From Candidatus Ozemibacter sibiricus (lineage in GTDB: Bacteria > Muiribacteriota > Ozemobacteria > Ozemobacterales > Ozemobacteraceae), in contig QOQW01000011.1 in NCBI GenBank assembly GCA_003327425.1, positions 118,980 through 182,979 on the forward strand: a stretch of 64,000 nt of DNA, read 5' to 3'. This document shows positions 36,360-44,610 of this stretch, one piece after another. The position numbers and the translations under genes were made by a program. The notes under the pieces are model-generated. The model had not been told where the DNA came from and made no database searches. It was given only the letters and a program-made list of their open reading frames with translations. Position 1 is the first letter of the stretch. The number at the start of each line of letters is the position of its first letter.

Positions 36360-36825
36360 CCGCCGACGGCGCGGCTTCACGATCATCGAGGCGATGCTCG
36401 CCCTGCTGATCGTGGGGGCGGGCATCGTGCCCGTCCTCGCCCTCTTCCTGAGCGGATCGCGCACGGTCGAGAAGGGCGGGTTGATCCTGTCGGCGACCAT
36501 TGCCGCCCAGAACATCCTCGATCGTGCCAAGAGCGATGCCTTCCTCTGGGACAACATCCCCCTCACCATCGATCTGCCCAACGACAAATATCCCCAATTC
36601 GATCTTCCTCGGTTCTTTCGCGACAAGTACAAGGCTTCCGGCACGCTGGACATCTGCCTGGCCCCCGATCACACCGTCCTGGGCACCGGAGACAAAGAGA
36701 CCAACCTGGTGCAGGTCACGGTCATCCTGAACTGGATCGAATACGGGTTTCTTCGCACCACCCGCCTGGTGACCTACCGGGCCAACACCAACTCCTTCAA
36801 CCTGAAGACCTCGGCCAGATTCTGA
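36304..36825 (+). CDS. Minor pseudopilin (PilV/GspI-like)
   Basis: 173 residues from ATG 36304; ATG 36316 and 36328 are in-frame alternatives. The type IV prepilin signature is clear: RRRRG then FTIIEAMLALLIVGAG, with the peptidase cleavage after Gly and Glu at +5, followed by one hydrophobic helix. The globular part (about 50-173) is unlike major pilins. The position, before a GspJ/PilW-like and a GspK/PilX-like gene, suggests the I-J-K tip complex of a type II secretion or type IV pilus system whose motor and secretin genes are not in the window. Confidence 0.78.
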   Translation: MNGNMFHPMWKTASAVGSDRRRRGFTIIEAMLALLIVGAGIVPVLALFLSGSRTVEKGGLILSATIAAQNILDRAKSDAFLWDNIPLTIDLPNDKYPQFDLPRFFRDKYKASGTLDICLAPDHTVLGTGDKETNLVQVTVILNWIEYGFLRTTRLVTYRANTNSFNLKTSARF

Positions 36826-36841
36826 ACGAGAGGGGCATGCC

Positions 36842-37453
36842 GTGCGACGAACCGGTTTCACCCTGGTCGAGCTGGCGATCTCGACGGTCATCGCGGCGCT
36901 GATCGGTCTGATGATCGTTCTCGTCTATCGCGCCAATCTCGGCACCTGGCGGTGGGGCCAGAAGCACATGGAGTTCACCCAGAAGGTGCAGCTGGCCATG
37001 AAACAGGTCTTCACCGATATCAAACGGGTCAATCCGCTCGTGTCGCAGGATGCCCGCGGCAATCTCTGGTTCCAGGGCGAGAAGATCGGCGACCTCTTCC
37101 CCAACCTCGTCCGCATCTACGACACCGACAAGAATCCCGACAATGGCGGCGAGGAGATCGTCTTCTACCACGCCATCTTCACCCGCCCCGACCAGAAGAC
37201 GCATGTCCGGTTGTTCCTCGAGAATGGGGCCCTGATGCGGGAAACCACCGACCCCAACGGGTCCAAGCGGCGGGTCGTGGTGTCCGATCGGGTCGAGAAC
37301 CTCCATTTCCTGGCCAACCCGCTCGACATCTACGAAGTGGTGGTGCAGATGACCATCATCGATGACAAAGATCCGAAGATCCGCGAAGACCTGAATTTCG
37401 GCGTCCATCTGGATACCGATCTGGTCTGCGTCAAATTCATCCCTTCGACGTGA
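36842..37453 (+). CDS. Minor pseudopilin (PilW/GspJ-like)
   Basis: 203 residues from GTG 36842, 16 bp after the previous gene. The prepilin signal is RRTG then FTLVELAISTVIAALIG, with Glu+5 and a short basic leader, typical for prepilin peptidase processing. The soluble domain has alternating strands such as LVRIYDTDKNPDNGGEEIV and LHFLANPLDIYEVVVQM, matching the size and order of GspJ. It is likely part of the pseudopilus tip with its neighbours. Confidence 0.8.
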   Translation: MRRTGFTLVELAISTVIAALIGLMIVLVYRANLGTWRWGQKHMEFTQKVQLAMKQVFTDIKRVNPLVSQDARGNLWFQGEKIGDLFPNLVRIYDTDKNPDNGGEEIVFYHAIFTRPDQKTHVRLFLENGALMRETTDPNGSKRRVVVSDRVENLHFLANPLDIYEVVVQMTIIDDKDPKIREDLNFGVHLDTDLVCVKFIPST

Positions 37454-37472
37454 AGGCGAGGAGGCGAGCCTG

Positions 37473-37991
37473 ATGAACAGCCGGTGGTCGGTTCCGGTCC
37501 GGGGTGGTTCCGCCCGCGCGGGGTTCATCGCCTTCTATGCCTTCATCATGCTGCTCATCCTGGGCATCTTCGGCATCTCCTACTGGCTGGTCTCCCGAAT
37601 GACCACCGACATGATCTTCAAGGAGGCCAGCCGCATCCGGGCCCGCAACTTCGCCCAGGCCGGGGTCGAGAAAGTCCTGATCAACATTCTGAACCAGTAC
37701 CGGTTGGGGAACGCCAAGCTCGACTACCCCGGCAAATACACGGTCGAGCGCATCGACAAGGAGTACAACGTCGAATTCGGCGACGGGCGCTACCGGGTCG
37801 AGCTGGTCAAGCCCTACGTTCTACCCGGCAGCTTCAAGGAGATGTTCGGAGTGCCCTACTACAAGAATCAGGTGCTGATCGGGTTCTACGACGTGTGGCA
37901 GGTGGTGGTGGTGGGCGAGGTGCCCGACGCCAACATCACGGCGCGGGTCGAGACCCTGGTCAAGGTGATCCGGAATTTCGTTCAGTACTGA
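37473..37991 (+). CDS. PilX/GspK-like pseudopilin-associated protein
   Basis: 172 residues. The N-terminal part, RAGFIAFYAFIMLLILGIFG, is a prepilin-type helix with a small basic leader, but lacks Glu at +5, as GspK/PilX proteins often do. A FAQAGVEKVLINILNQYRLG helix after it matches the PilX N-terminal region. The whole is short for GspK (about 300 residues), so PilX-like is safer. It is the third of three consecutive pseudopilin-type genes. Confidence 0.62.
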   Translation: MNSRWSVPVRGGSARAGFIAFYAFIMLLILGIFGISYWLVSRMTTDMIFKEASRIRARNFAQAGVEKVLINILNQYRLGNAKLDYPGKYTVERIDKEYNVEFGDGRYRVELVKPYVLPGSFKEMFGVPYYKNQVLIGFYDVWQVVVVGEVPDANITARVETLVKVIRNFVQY

Positions 37992-37998
37992 CGACGGG

Positions 37999-38024
37999 GG
38001 CTGGTCGCCGCGCTGAGACCAGCC
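37999..38024 (+). terminator. Hairpin between pseudopilin and FG-GAP genes
   Basis: An 8 bp perfect stem (GGCTGGTC at 37999-38006 with 38017-38024) and a 10-base loop, 8 bp after the stop. There is no T-tract. It may be a partial terminator or processing site within the run. Confidence 0.35.
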
Positions 38025-38066
38025 AATCCTGACGGGTTGGCCCACGTTGTGGGAAGGAGGGTGCGC

Positions 38067-39380
38067 ATGATCCGACGGACCAGGTGGCTGATCGCCATCG
38101 CCCTGTTGCTCACCGGAGCCGGTCCGCTCCTCGCGCAATCGGGCGACATGGGGCCGCGCTTCAAAGGGTTTTCCGCCAAGGTCACGGGCGATATCTACGG
38201 ACAGCCGCGGGTCTTCGACGACATCGATGGCGACGGGATGCGCGACCTGATCTTCGGCGCCACCGACGGCCAGATCCATATCTTCTCGGCCAAAGGGAAC
38301 GAGATCCTGCGGCCCCCCAACTGGCCCAAGAAGGTGAACTCGCCGATCCTGTCCGAGGTGACGGTCGCCGATCTCGATAATGACGGCGAACCCGAGGTGC
38401 TGGCGACGGCGATGAACGGCAAGCTGTACTGCGTGGCGCGCAACGGTCGCGAGAAATGGTCGCTGCCCCTGCGGGGCAAGATCCGCCTCTCGGCCCCCGA
38501 AGTGACCGATGTCGATGGGGGAGGCAACTACAATGTCTTCGTTGGCACCGGGCTGGTCGGGGCCAAGTCGGGCATGGTCAGCCGGGTCGACAAGGACGGC
38601 CGCCTGGTCTGGGAAGTCCCCGTCACCACCTCGGTTTCGGGCAAGATCGTCACCGCCGATCTCGATGGCGACGGCACCAAGGAGATCCTGACCAAGGATG
38701 ACAGCGGCAAGGTCTACGTCATGCAACTGTCCGGAACGAACGCTCGCGGCTGGCCGATCAACACCGTGCCCAATCTGACCTGGCCCTTCGACGTCGGAGC
38801 GGGCGACATCAACGGCGATGGGGTGAAGGAGATCTTCACCACGACCCCCGACAAGCGGTTCCTGCTCTGGACGCACACCGGCGATCTGCGCAGCGAGTTC
38901 AAGCTGACCGACGGGGCCCATTCCGCCCCGCGCCTGGCCGATCTCAATGGCGATGGCAAAGATGAGTTCATCATCGGCCAGGCCGATGGTACCGTCATGG
39001 TCTGCGACGAGAAGGGCAAGCCCCTGAACGGGTGGCCTTTCGTGACCAAGCATTCGATCTATCACACTCCCCAGATCATCGATCTGGATGGCGATGGCAG
39101 GCTCGATGTCGTCTTCACGGCCTGGAACCCTGAAGGCCAGGGCAAGGAAGCCGGCTACATCATGGCGCTGACCGCCGATGGGCGGGTGATGCCTGGATAT
39201 CCGCGGTTCATCGGCAAGGCCATCGCCCCGTTGACCTTCGCCGATCTCGACGGCGACGGCTATCTCGAGATGATCGCCGCCGGGGGCATCAACTACACGG
39301 CCGACCAGCTCCATGTCATTCCTACCCACGCCCGGGTCGCCTTGAAGATCGCCGTGCTGGGGGCGGAGGTCTCCTTTTGA
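38067..39380 (+). CDS. Secreted FG-GAP/VCBS repeat beta-propeller protein
   Basis: 437 residues from ATG 38067, chosen because GGGAAGGAGGG lies upstream and a signal peptide begins here (WLIAIALLLTGAGPLLAQ). Seven or so repeats carry calcium-loop motifs of the form D-x-D-G-D/N-G: DIDGDGMRD, DLDNDGEPEV, DLDGDGTKEI, DINGDGVKEI, DLNGDGKDEF, DLDGDGRLDV and DLDGDGYLEM. This is a beta-propeller like those of integrin alpha chains and many bacterial surface proteins. In the pseudopilin context it could be a tip adhesin (compare the PilY1-type role) or a secreted substrate; that is inference. Confidence 0.82.
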   Translation: MIRRTRWLIAIALLLTGAGPLLAQSGDMGPRFKGFSAKVTGDIYGQPRVFDDIDGDGMRDLIFGATDGQIHIFSAKGNEILRPPNWPKKVNSPILSEVTVADLDNDGEPEVLATAMNGKLYCVARNGREKWSLPLRGKIRLSAPEVTDVDGGGNYNVFVGTGLVGAKSGMVSRVDKDGRLVWEVPVTTSVSGKIVTADLDGDGTKEILTKDDSGKVYVMQLSGTNARGWPINTVPNLTWPFDVGAGDINGDGVKEIFTTTPDKRFLLWTHTGDLRSEFKLTDGAHSAPRLADLNGDGKDEFIIGQADGTVMVCDEKGKPLNGWPFVTKHSIYHTPQIIDLDGDGRLDVVFTAWNPEGQGKEAGYIMALTADGRVMPGYPRFIGKAIAPLTFADLDGDGYLEMIAAGGINYTADQLHVIPTHARVALKIAVLGAEVSF

Positions 39381-40726
39381 CCGCCCGTCGGCGCGTGGGC
39401 CGTTGGCGGCTCGCCCTGCTCGGCGCGATCGTGTGGGGCGGGCTGTTCCCTGCTTGGCTGGCGGCCCAGGATCCCAGCGATGTGGTCGAATTCCTGGCCG
39501 CCGGCAAGAAGGCCTACGAAAAAGGCGATCTGGCCGGGGCGGCGGTCGAATTCGAGAACGTGCTGCTGCTCGAGCCGCGCCACTTCGAGGCCAAAGTCTG
39601 GCTGGTCCAGATCTACATCGATCGCAAGCAGGTCGACAAGGCCCGCAAGTTGCTGACCGAGCTGCAACGACAGGCCCCGGGCCACGCCCGCGTCACGGCG
39701 CTGGCCCGTCTGCTCGGCGCCGACGGCGGGGCGCCCGCCTCAGCCCCGAAAGAAAGCGACCTCGTCGTCTACGAGACGCTGACGCTGATCGGCTCCGGCA
39801 CACGATTGCGGCCCTACGGGCTGGTCGTTCCCGAAGGCAAGGTGGCCAAACCTCGGCCCCCCGGGCCGGCTGACGACGAGGTTCCCCTCAGCCTCGGGGG
39901 GGAAGACGACGAGGTCTCCTCAGGCGCGGCGCTGACCGGGCTGATCGCCGACGAAGGGCCGCTGGGCCCGGTGTTCGAGCGGTGGGCGGAAGAGGGGCTG
40001 AATTCGGCGCTCGAGAAGTATTTCGAGATCATCCTGGCCCGCCGCGATCTGATGTCGATGGATGACCGAGGGCTCCTGCGCAAGGGCATGGAGACCTACC
40101 AGCCGAAGCTCGAGGCCAATCCCCAAGACCGCGAGGCCCGCTTCTACCTGGGCATGATCTACTACCTCAACGGTCTGCTGGACGATGCCCGCCAGACGCT
40201 CGAGCCGCTGCGGAAGGACGCGACGCCCTACGATGATCAGCTCGCTCCCGTTCTGGCCGACCTCGACCGCAAGAAAGCGGAAGAAGAGGCGCGATTGGCC
40301 GCCATCCAGAAAGAGAAGGAGGCGCAGGAGGCGGCGCGCGCCGCCGAGCGCGCCCGCCGGGAGGCGGCGGCCATCGCCGCCAACCTGGGCGGGGGCAGTG
40401 CGTCGACCGCCAGCCCCACCGGTCCGCTCAACCCGGCCGACGTCCTGCACAACGAAGGCTACGACTTGTACAAGAAGGGGCAGCTCGATCAGGCCATCGA
40501 GAAATTCCAGGCGGCCATCGCCCAGAACGACCGGGAACCCAAGTACTACTACCACATGGGGCTGGCCCTCACCGACAAGGGCCTGGCCGGCCACCTCGAC
40601 GCGTTCGATCGGGCCATGGAGGCCTTCAACAAAGTCATCAGCCTCGAACCCGGCGGCAAGATGGCCAAGGATTCCGAGGTGATGATCCGCGACATCGTCG
40701 CGGCCAAGAAGTCGCTCAAGAACTGA
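39377..40726 (+). CDS. Secreted TPR protein
   Basis: 449 residues from TTG 39377 overlapping the previous stop by 4 bp. There is an N-terminal signal peptide (ALLGAIVWGGLFPAWLAAQ). TPR-like pairs lie near 35-105, and a disordered acidic/Pro segment near 150-195. A helical region with TPR character spans 210-280, followed by a charged coiled coil (KKAEEEARLAAIQKEKEAQ). Two or three TPRs end the protein (VLHNEGYDLYKKGQLDQAIE). It is probably a periplasmic or surface scaffold working with the propeller protein. No catalytic motif is seen. Confidence 0.75.
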   Translation: MTARRRVGRWRLALLGAIVWGGLFPAWLAAQDPSDVVEFLAAGKKAYEKGDLAGAAVEFENVLLLEPRHFEAKVWLVQIYIDRKQVDKARKLLTELQRQAPGHARVTALARLLGADGGAPASAPKESDLVVYETLTLIGSGTRLRPYGLVVPEGKVAKPRPPGPADDEVPLSLGGEDDEVSSGAALTGLIADEGPLGPVFERWAEEGLNSALEKYFEIILARRDLMSMDDRGLLRKGMETYQPKLEANPQDREARFYLGMIYYLNGLLDDARQTLEPLRKDATPYDDQLAPVLADLDRKKAEEEARLAAIQKEKEAQEAARAAERARREAAAIAANLGGGSASTASPTGPLNPADVLHNEGYDLYKKGQLDQAIEKFQAAIAQNDREPKYYYHMGLALTDKGLAGHLDAFDRAMEAFNKVISLEPGGKMAKDSEVMIRDIVAAKKSLKN

Positions 40727-40780
40727 CCCTGGACCTGACAGCGCCCCGGGGCGGGCGTGCACGGTCGGGGCAGCCTATGG

Positions 40781-40816
40781 TAGAATCGGCCCCAGCACGG
40801 GATCGACACGATCCCG
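40781..40816 (+). promoter_or_regulatory. Candidate promoter (-10) and palindrome for the ABC exporter genes
   Basis: TAGAAT (40781-40786) follows a TATGG, and a perfect palindrome CGGGATCG-ACA-CGATCCCG occupies 40798-40816 just downstream, before GGGAGAGGG and the ATG at 40834. It could be an operator over the start site or a 5' hairpin. The -35 is weak. Confidence 0.35.
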
Positions 40817-40833
40817 GGAGAGGGTGAATCGCC

Positions 40834-41544
40834 ATGGAGCCGCTTCTCGACATTCGTGAGGTGAGCAAGACGTTCGGCACCGTTCCCGTCCTGGAACGCC
40901 TGTCGCTGTCGGTGTACCGCGGGGAGATCTTCGGCCTCCTCGGGCTGAACGGGGTCGGCAAGACGACGCTGTTCAAATGCGTGCTGCAACTGCTCTTCCC
41001 CACGTCGGGGGAGGTGCGGTACGATGGACGGCCGCTCGACCAGCCGACCATCCATGCCAAGATCGGGTATCTGCCCGAATTCTATCTGCCGCCCGGCGAG
41101 CTGACCGCCCGCGAATACCTGCGCCTGCTGGGATGGGCGGTGGCCGGCCCTCGCCCAGACCCATTGGGGTTGCTGGCCAAGACCGGGCTCGACCCCGACA
41201 AGCCGATCGCCGATTATTCCCGCGGCATGATCCAGCGCCTGGGCGTCGCCATCGCCCTGCTGAAGGATCCCGAATTCCTCATCCTCGATGAACCGACGCT
41301 CGGGCTCGATCCGCTGGTGCGGCATCGCCTGCTCGACTGGCTGCGCGAACTGAACGGCCAGGGCAAGACCATTCTGCTGTCGTCCCATGACTTCACCCAG
41401 GTCGAGAAGATCTGCCAGCGCATCGCCGTCCTGCACGATCGAACGCTGCGCTACCTGGGGCCCATCGAGGGGTTCCTGCAGAAGCACGGGAGCGCCTCGC
41501 TCGAGGAGGCCTTCCTGCAGGAGATCGGAGGTGGACATGCGTAG
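40834..41544 (+). CDS. ABC transporter ATP-binding protein
   Basis: 236 residues with a complete set of ABC motifs: Walker A GLNGVGKTT near residue 42, signature YSRGMIQRLG near 130, Walker B FLILDEPTLGLDP, and the switch histidine in LLSSHDF. It is closest in style to ABC-2/NatA-type export ATPases (the LGLNGVGKTTLF start and PTSGEVRYDGRP). It energises the membrane protein encoded next, whose start overlaps its last 8 bp. The substrate cannot be read from the sequence. Confidence 0.93.
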   Translation: MEPLLDIREVSKTFGTVPVLERLSLSVYRGEIFGLLGLNGVGKTTLFKCVLQLLFPTSGEVRYDGRPLDQPTIHAKIGYLPEFYLPPGELTAREYLRLLGWAVAGPRPDPLGLLAKTGLDPDKPIADYSRGMIQRLGVAIALLKDPEFLILDEPTLGLDPLVRHRLLDWLRELNGQGKTILLSSHDFTQVEKICQRIAVLHDRTLRYLGPIEGFLQKHGSASLEEAFLQEIGGGHA

Positions 41545-42298
41545 GATCTTCGCCATGGCGGGCATTACCTTCCTGCAAGGGGTGCGCACCCAGACGTTCC
41601 GGATCGTCGGCCTGCTGTTCATCGGCCTGTTCGGCGTCGCCTGGTTCCTGCGGGTGCTGTCGGTGGGGCAGCGGGCCCTCATGCTGCGCAGTTTCGGCCT
41701 GACGGCCATGGAGATCAGCGCGCTGCTGCTGGTGGTCTTCGGCGCGGTCGCCAGCTACTATCGGGAGCGCGAGACCCGCCTCCAGGCCATCCATCTGACC
41801 TACGTCTCCGCGTTCGACCACGCCCTGGGACGCCTGCTCGGCAATTGCCTGCTGGTCGGGGCCTACCTCGGGCTGGCCACCCTGGTCTGCGCCGGCGTGC
41901 TGTGGCACGAAGACGCGTGGCATAGGGCCTTCCTGCTCGGCACCTGGTCGGTCTTCCTCAAGCTGGCCGTCATGTGCGCGTTCAGCGGATTGTTCTGCAC
42001 TCTGTTGTCCTCATCGATCTTCGCCTCGCTGATGACCGTCTTCACCTACCTCGCCGCCGAATTCGCCGTCTACCCTCTCGCTCTGGAAGGCAAGGCCAAG
42101 ACGATGCTGCCCATCGCCGTGTCGCGCACCGTCTATCACCTGCTGCCCAATTTCGACAAGCTCGATCTCAAATACCAGGCCATCCACGGGGAAAGCGTGG
42201 GGATCTGGTTCCTGGCCGGGATCACGCTCTACGCCATGGCCTACCTCCTGGTGATCTTCCTGCCCATGTGGCGGGTGTTCGTGCGCCATGAGCATTGA
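41537..42298 (+). CDS. ABC-2 type transporter permease
   Basis: 253 residues from ATG 41537, inside the end of the ATPase gene. Six membrane segments can be drawn (roughly 20-40, 58-78, 105-125, 145-165, 170-195 and 225-247). The protein has the layout of ABC-2 permeases: a cytosolic first loop with YYRERETRLQAIHLTY, which is the GX-ABC-2 coupling region, and few charged residues in the helices. With its ATPase it forms an exporter of unknown substrate. Confidence 0.82.
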   Translation: MRRIFAMAGITFLQGVRTQTFRIVGLLFIGLFGVAWFLRVLSVGQRALMLRSFGLTAMEISALLLVVFGAVASYYRERETRLQAIHLTYVSAFDHALGRLLGNCLLVGAYLGLATLVCAGVLWHEDAWHRAFLLGTWSVFLKLAVMCAFSGLFCTLLSSSIFASLMTVFTYLAAEFAVYPLALEGKAKTMLPIAVSRTVYHLLPNFDKLDLKYQAIHGESVGIWFLAGITLYAMAYLLVIFLPMWRVFVRHEH

Positions 42299-43127
42299 GG
42301 CACGACTGGCGCGCCATTTCTGGCCCGTCTTCGGCGGGTTGTTCCTGGCGGTGATCGGGTGGTCGCTCTGGATGCGGAACGTCTTCCCCACCGACCGCAA
42401 ACCGGTGCCGTTCGTGCCGGCCCCCGAATATGTCGAGCGGCTGAGCGGCACCTTCCGGGCGCCGCTCGCCCAATCGTTCTACATGAAAGGGGTGCTCGAG
42501 ATCGCCCAGCAGCAGGCGAGCAAGCTCGACCAGCTGTTCGCGCTGTTCCGGCTGGCCATGCGGCTCGATCCCCGCCTGGTCAATGCGGCCTTCTTCGGGG
42601 GCATCGTGACTCCGGTCACCGTCGCCGATCTGCCGCGGGCGATCGAACTGCTGCGGGAAGCCGAACAGTTGAACCCCACCGAATGGCGCATCCCCTACTG
42701 GATCGGCTTCTGCTACCTGGAAATGGAGGAATATGACCAGGCGGCCGCCTATTACAAGAAAGCCAGCGAACTGCCCGGGGCCCTGCCCTTCCTGAAGTTC
42801 GCGACCGTTCATCTGCTCAGCCGGGGCAGTGCGCTCGAGCGCGCCCTGCAGCGGACCGAAGAGCTGCTGGCCTCGGTCGATGATCCCGATTCACGAGACT
42901 TCGTGCTGGCGCGGCAGCAATGGCTGAAGCACATGCTGGCCCTCGAAGAGAAGAATCGCGAGTTCAGGGCGCGGTTCGGCCGCTGGCCGGCTCGGCTGGA
43001 AGAACTGATCGAGCAAGGGTTGCTGCCGGCCCTGCCGCCTGATGAGTTCGGCGAAGGGTTCGAGCTGGCCTTTCCGGGCGATCCGGAAAAGGGCTACCGG
43101 GTGCGCAGCCGGCTCGGCGGGCTATGA
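42288..43127 (+). CDS. Membrane-anchored TPR protein downstream of an ABC exporter
   Basis: 279 residues from ATG 42288, overlapping the permease by 11 bp. One N-terminal membrane helix (FWPVFGGLFLAVIGWSLWM) and an extracytoplasmic helical domain with TPR-like pairs (LRLDP-like AMRLDPRLVNAAFFGGI, RIPYWIGFCYLEMEEYDQAA) are present. The C-terminal part (RFGRWPARLEELIEQGLLP, ending FPGDPEKGYRVRS) resembles the C-terminal tail of some pseudopilin-like or prepilin-associated proteins. Its overlapping gene order suggests it works with the ABC pair. Confidence 0.72.
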   Translation: MSIEARLARHFWPVFGGLFLAVIGWSLWMRNVFPTDRKPVPFVPAPEYVERLSGTFRAPLAQSFYMKGVLEIAQQQASKLDQLFALFRLAMRLDPRLVNAAFFGGIVTPVTVADLPRAIELLREAEQLNPTEWRIPYWIGFCYLEMEEYDQAAAYYKKASELPGALPFLKFATVHLLSRGSALERALQRTEELLASVDDPDSRDFVLARQQWLKHMLALEEKNREFRARFGRWPARLEELIEQGLLPALPPDEFGEGFELAFPGDPEKGYRVRSRLGGL

Positions 43128-43226
43128 GCCGCCCCGTCAAGCGGGCTGAGGAATGGTGGCTTCCTTGTGGGCAGGCGCGCCACCTGGGGCGACCATCCGA
43201 GGCGTCCGGTTCGCTGATTTTCTGAG

Positions 43227-43256
43227 TTGGCCTCGGACGGGGATTGGTGGTATACT
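43227..43256 (+). promoter_or_regulatory. Sigma-70-type promoter of the CBM-like gene
   Basis: TTGGCC (43227-43232), an 18 bp spacer and TATACT (43251-43256), 28 bp before the ATG at 43284. The -10 differs from consensus at one position. No other feature is seen in the 156 bp gap. Confidence 0.5.
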
Positions 43257-43283
43257 TTGCCCCTGTCCCGAGGGTACGACATC

Positions 43284-44015
43284 ATGACCGACGCATCCAC
43301 GCATCAGCCGCTGCACGATTCCCCGCCGGCCCATGACGGCGCGGCCGTCGAGGTGCCGGTCACCCGACCGTTCGAGGGGTTCACCTACCTGAAAAAAGAA
43401 TGGATCGACCAGGAAGAGGGCATCGAGAAGGTCACCTTCCACATGACCCTGGGTCCGGTCAATCTGGCGGCCGACTGGTCGCGCACCCAGTCGTTCGTCA
43501 TGATGCCGGAATGGGGCAGCATTCCCCTGCGCCGCACCTGGATCGTCCGCCTGCCCACCCACTACGAAGGGCAGGATCACTACCTGTTCCACTACTTCTT
43601 CCAGGCCCAGTTCACCGAAGGCCGGGAACGCATCTCCCCGACCTTCTCGCAGTTGGTGGTGCCGCGCGAGTTCGAGTACATCGACCATTCCGGCGAGATC
43701 ATCCATGTGCGTCTGCACTGGAGCGTCGGGCCGTGGTCCTATCCCCAGGATACCGAACTGGAGGTCGACGGCATCGAATGGGGCAGCGAATTCTCGGTCA
43801 GCCACGCCCTCTATCGGGGCCATGATCCGCTCTATCAGAAAGGGCGCAGTCTGATCATGAAACGGTTGCCGGTGCCGCGTCGCTTCCGCGGGCTGATCTG
43901 GGCCCCCCGCGGGTCGGAAGTCGTCTACTGCTTCCAGACGGTGCGGTTCGATGGGACCGTCACCACCACCCACTGGGACAACAATTTCGGCCGCGACTAC
44001 GCGTTGACCATCTGA
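43284..44015 (+). CDS. Putative glycogen/starch-binding (CBM21/CBM53-like) protein
   Basis: 243 residues from ATG 43284. No signal peptide or membrane helix is present, so it is probably cytosolic. The C-terminal segment VTTTHWDNNFGRDYALTI matches the W-D-N-N-x-G-x-N/D-Y signature that ends CBM21/CBM53 starch- and glycogen-binding modules. Upstream strands such as FEYIDHSGEIIHVRLHW are compatible with a second beta-sandwich around 30-140. There is no catalytic domain. A role in glycogen targeting is inferred only from this motif. The gene has its own candidate promoter and precedes the isochorismatase-like gene by 22 bp. Confidence 0.55.
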   Translation: MTDASTHQPLHDSPPAHDGAAVEVPVTRPFEGFTYLKKEWIDQEEGIEKVTFHMTLGPVNLAADWSRTQSFVMMPEWGSIPLRRTWIVRLPTHYEGQDHYLFHYFFQAQFTEGRERISPTFSQLVVPREFEYIDHSGEIIHVRLHWSVGPWSYPQDTELEVDGIEWGSEFSVSHALYRGHDPLYQKGRSLIMKRLPVPRRFRGLIWAPRGSEVVYCFQTVRFDGTVTTTHWDNNFGRDYALTI

Positions 44016-44037
44016 CAACGGCGAGGAGACACCCCCC

Positions 44038-44604
44038 ATGCGACATCCCGATATCCTGACCCGTGAAGGTACCGTCCTTCTCATCTGCGACGTGCAGAAG
44101 CGCTGCATCAAGCCCATCTACCGCAAGGAACCGATGATCAACAACATCAAGACCCTGGTTTCCTTCGCCGGTCTGACCGGGCTGCCCATCCTGCTCACCG
44201 AGCTGGCGCCGCAGACCTTCGGCAGCACGATCGAAGAGATCAAGGGCCTCGTTCCTCGCCTGGAGCCCATCAAGCGCAGCCGCTACAGCTGTTTCGGCAA
44301 TGAAGATCTGACCCTGCGCCTCGAGGCGATGAACACCAACACCCTGGTCGTGGCCGGCATGGAGACGCACATCTCGGTCTGCCAGACCGTCCTCGACGCC
44401 TTGACCCGCGGCTACCGCGTCCACGTCGTGCTCGATGCCACCAGCTCACGTCGCAAGGTCGACTGGCGGGTCGCCCTCGAGAAGATGCGGCGGGCCGGGG
44501 CCATCATCACCACCATGGAGATGGTGATGAACGAGATCATCGAGCGGGTCGACGTGCCCCAGTACGAGAAATTCCAGGAGCTGGTCGGCACCATCGGTCG
44601 CTGA
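44038..44604 (+). CDS. Isochorismatase-like hydrolase family protein (ISOC1/2-like)
   Basis: 188 residues from ATG 44038. The isochorismatase fold is clear: TVLLICDVQKRC with Asp18, ILLTELAPQTFGSTIEE, EPIKRSRYSCF with Lys79, VVAGMETHISVCQTVLDAL, and VHVVLDATSSRRKVDW. The last block resembles the human ISOC1/ISOC2 branch rather than entB or nicotinamidase. The residue aligned with the nucleophilic Cys (usually in the ETH-V-C-V motif) is Ser113, with a Cys at 115, so catalysis by the standard cysteine mechanism is doubtful. Placed at the head of a tight run into the 2-oxoacid oxidoreductase genes; the link is unexplained. Confidence 0.82.
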   Translation: MRHPDILTREGTVLLICDVQKRCIKPIYRKEPMINNIKTLVSFAGLTGLPILLTELAPQTFGSTIEEIKGLVPRLEPIKRSRYSCFGNEDLTLRLEAMNTNTLVVAGMETHISVCQTVLDALTRGYRVHVVLDATSSRRKVDWRVALEKMRRAGAIITTMEMVMNEIIERVDVPQYEKFQELVGTIGR

Positions 44605-44610
44605 ACCGCC

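Noticed and set aside
40742..40753. CGCCCCGGGGCG palindrome as a terminator after the TPR gene
   Set aside because: It has no loop and no T-tract, so it cannot fold as a useful hairpin.
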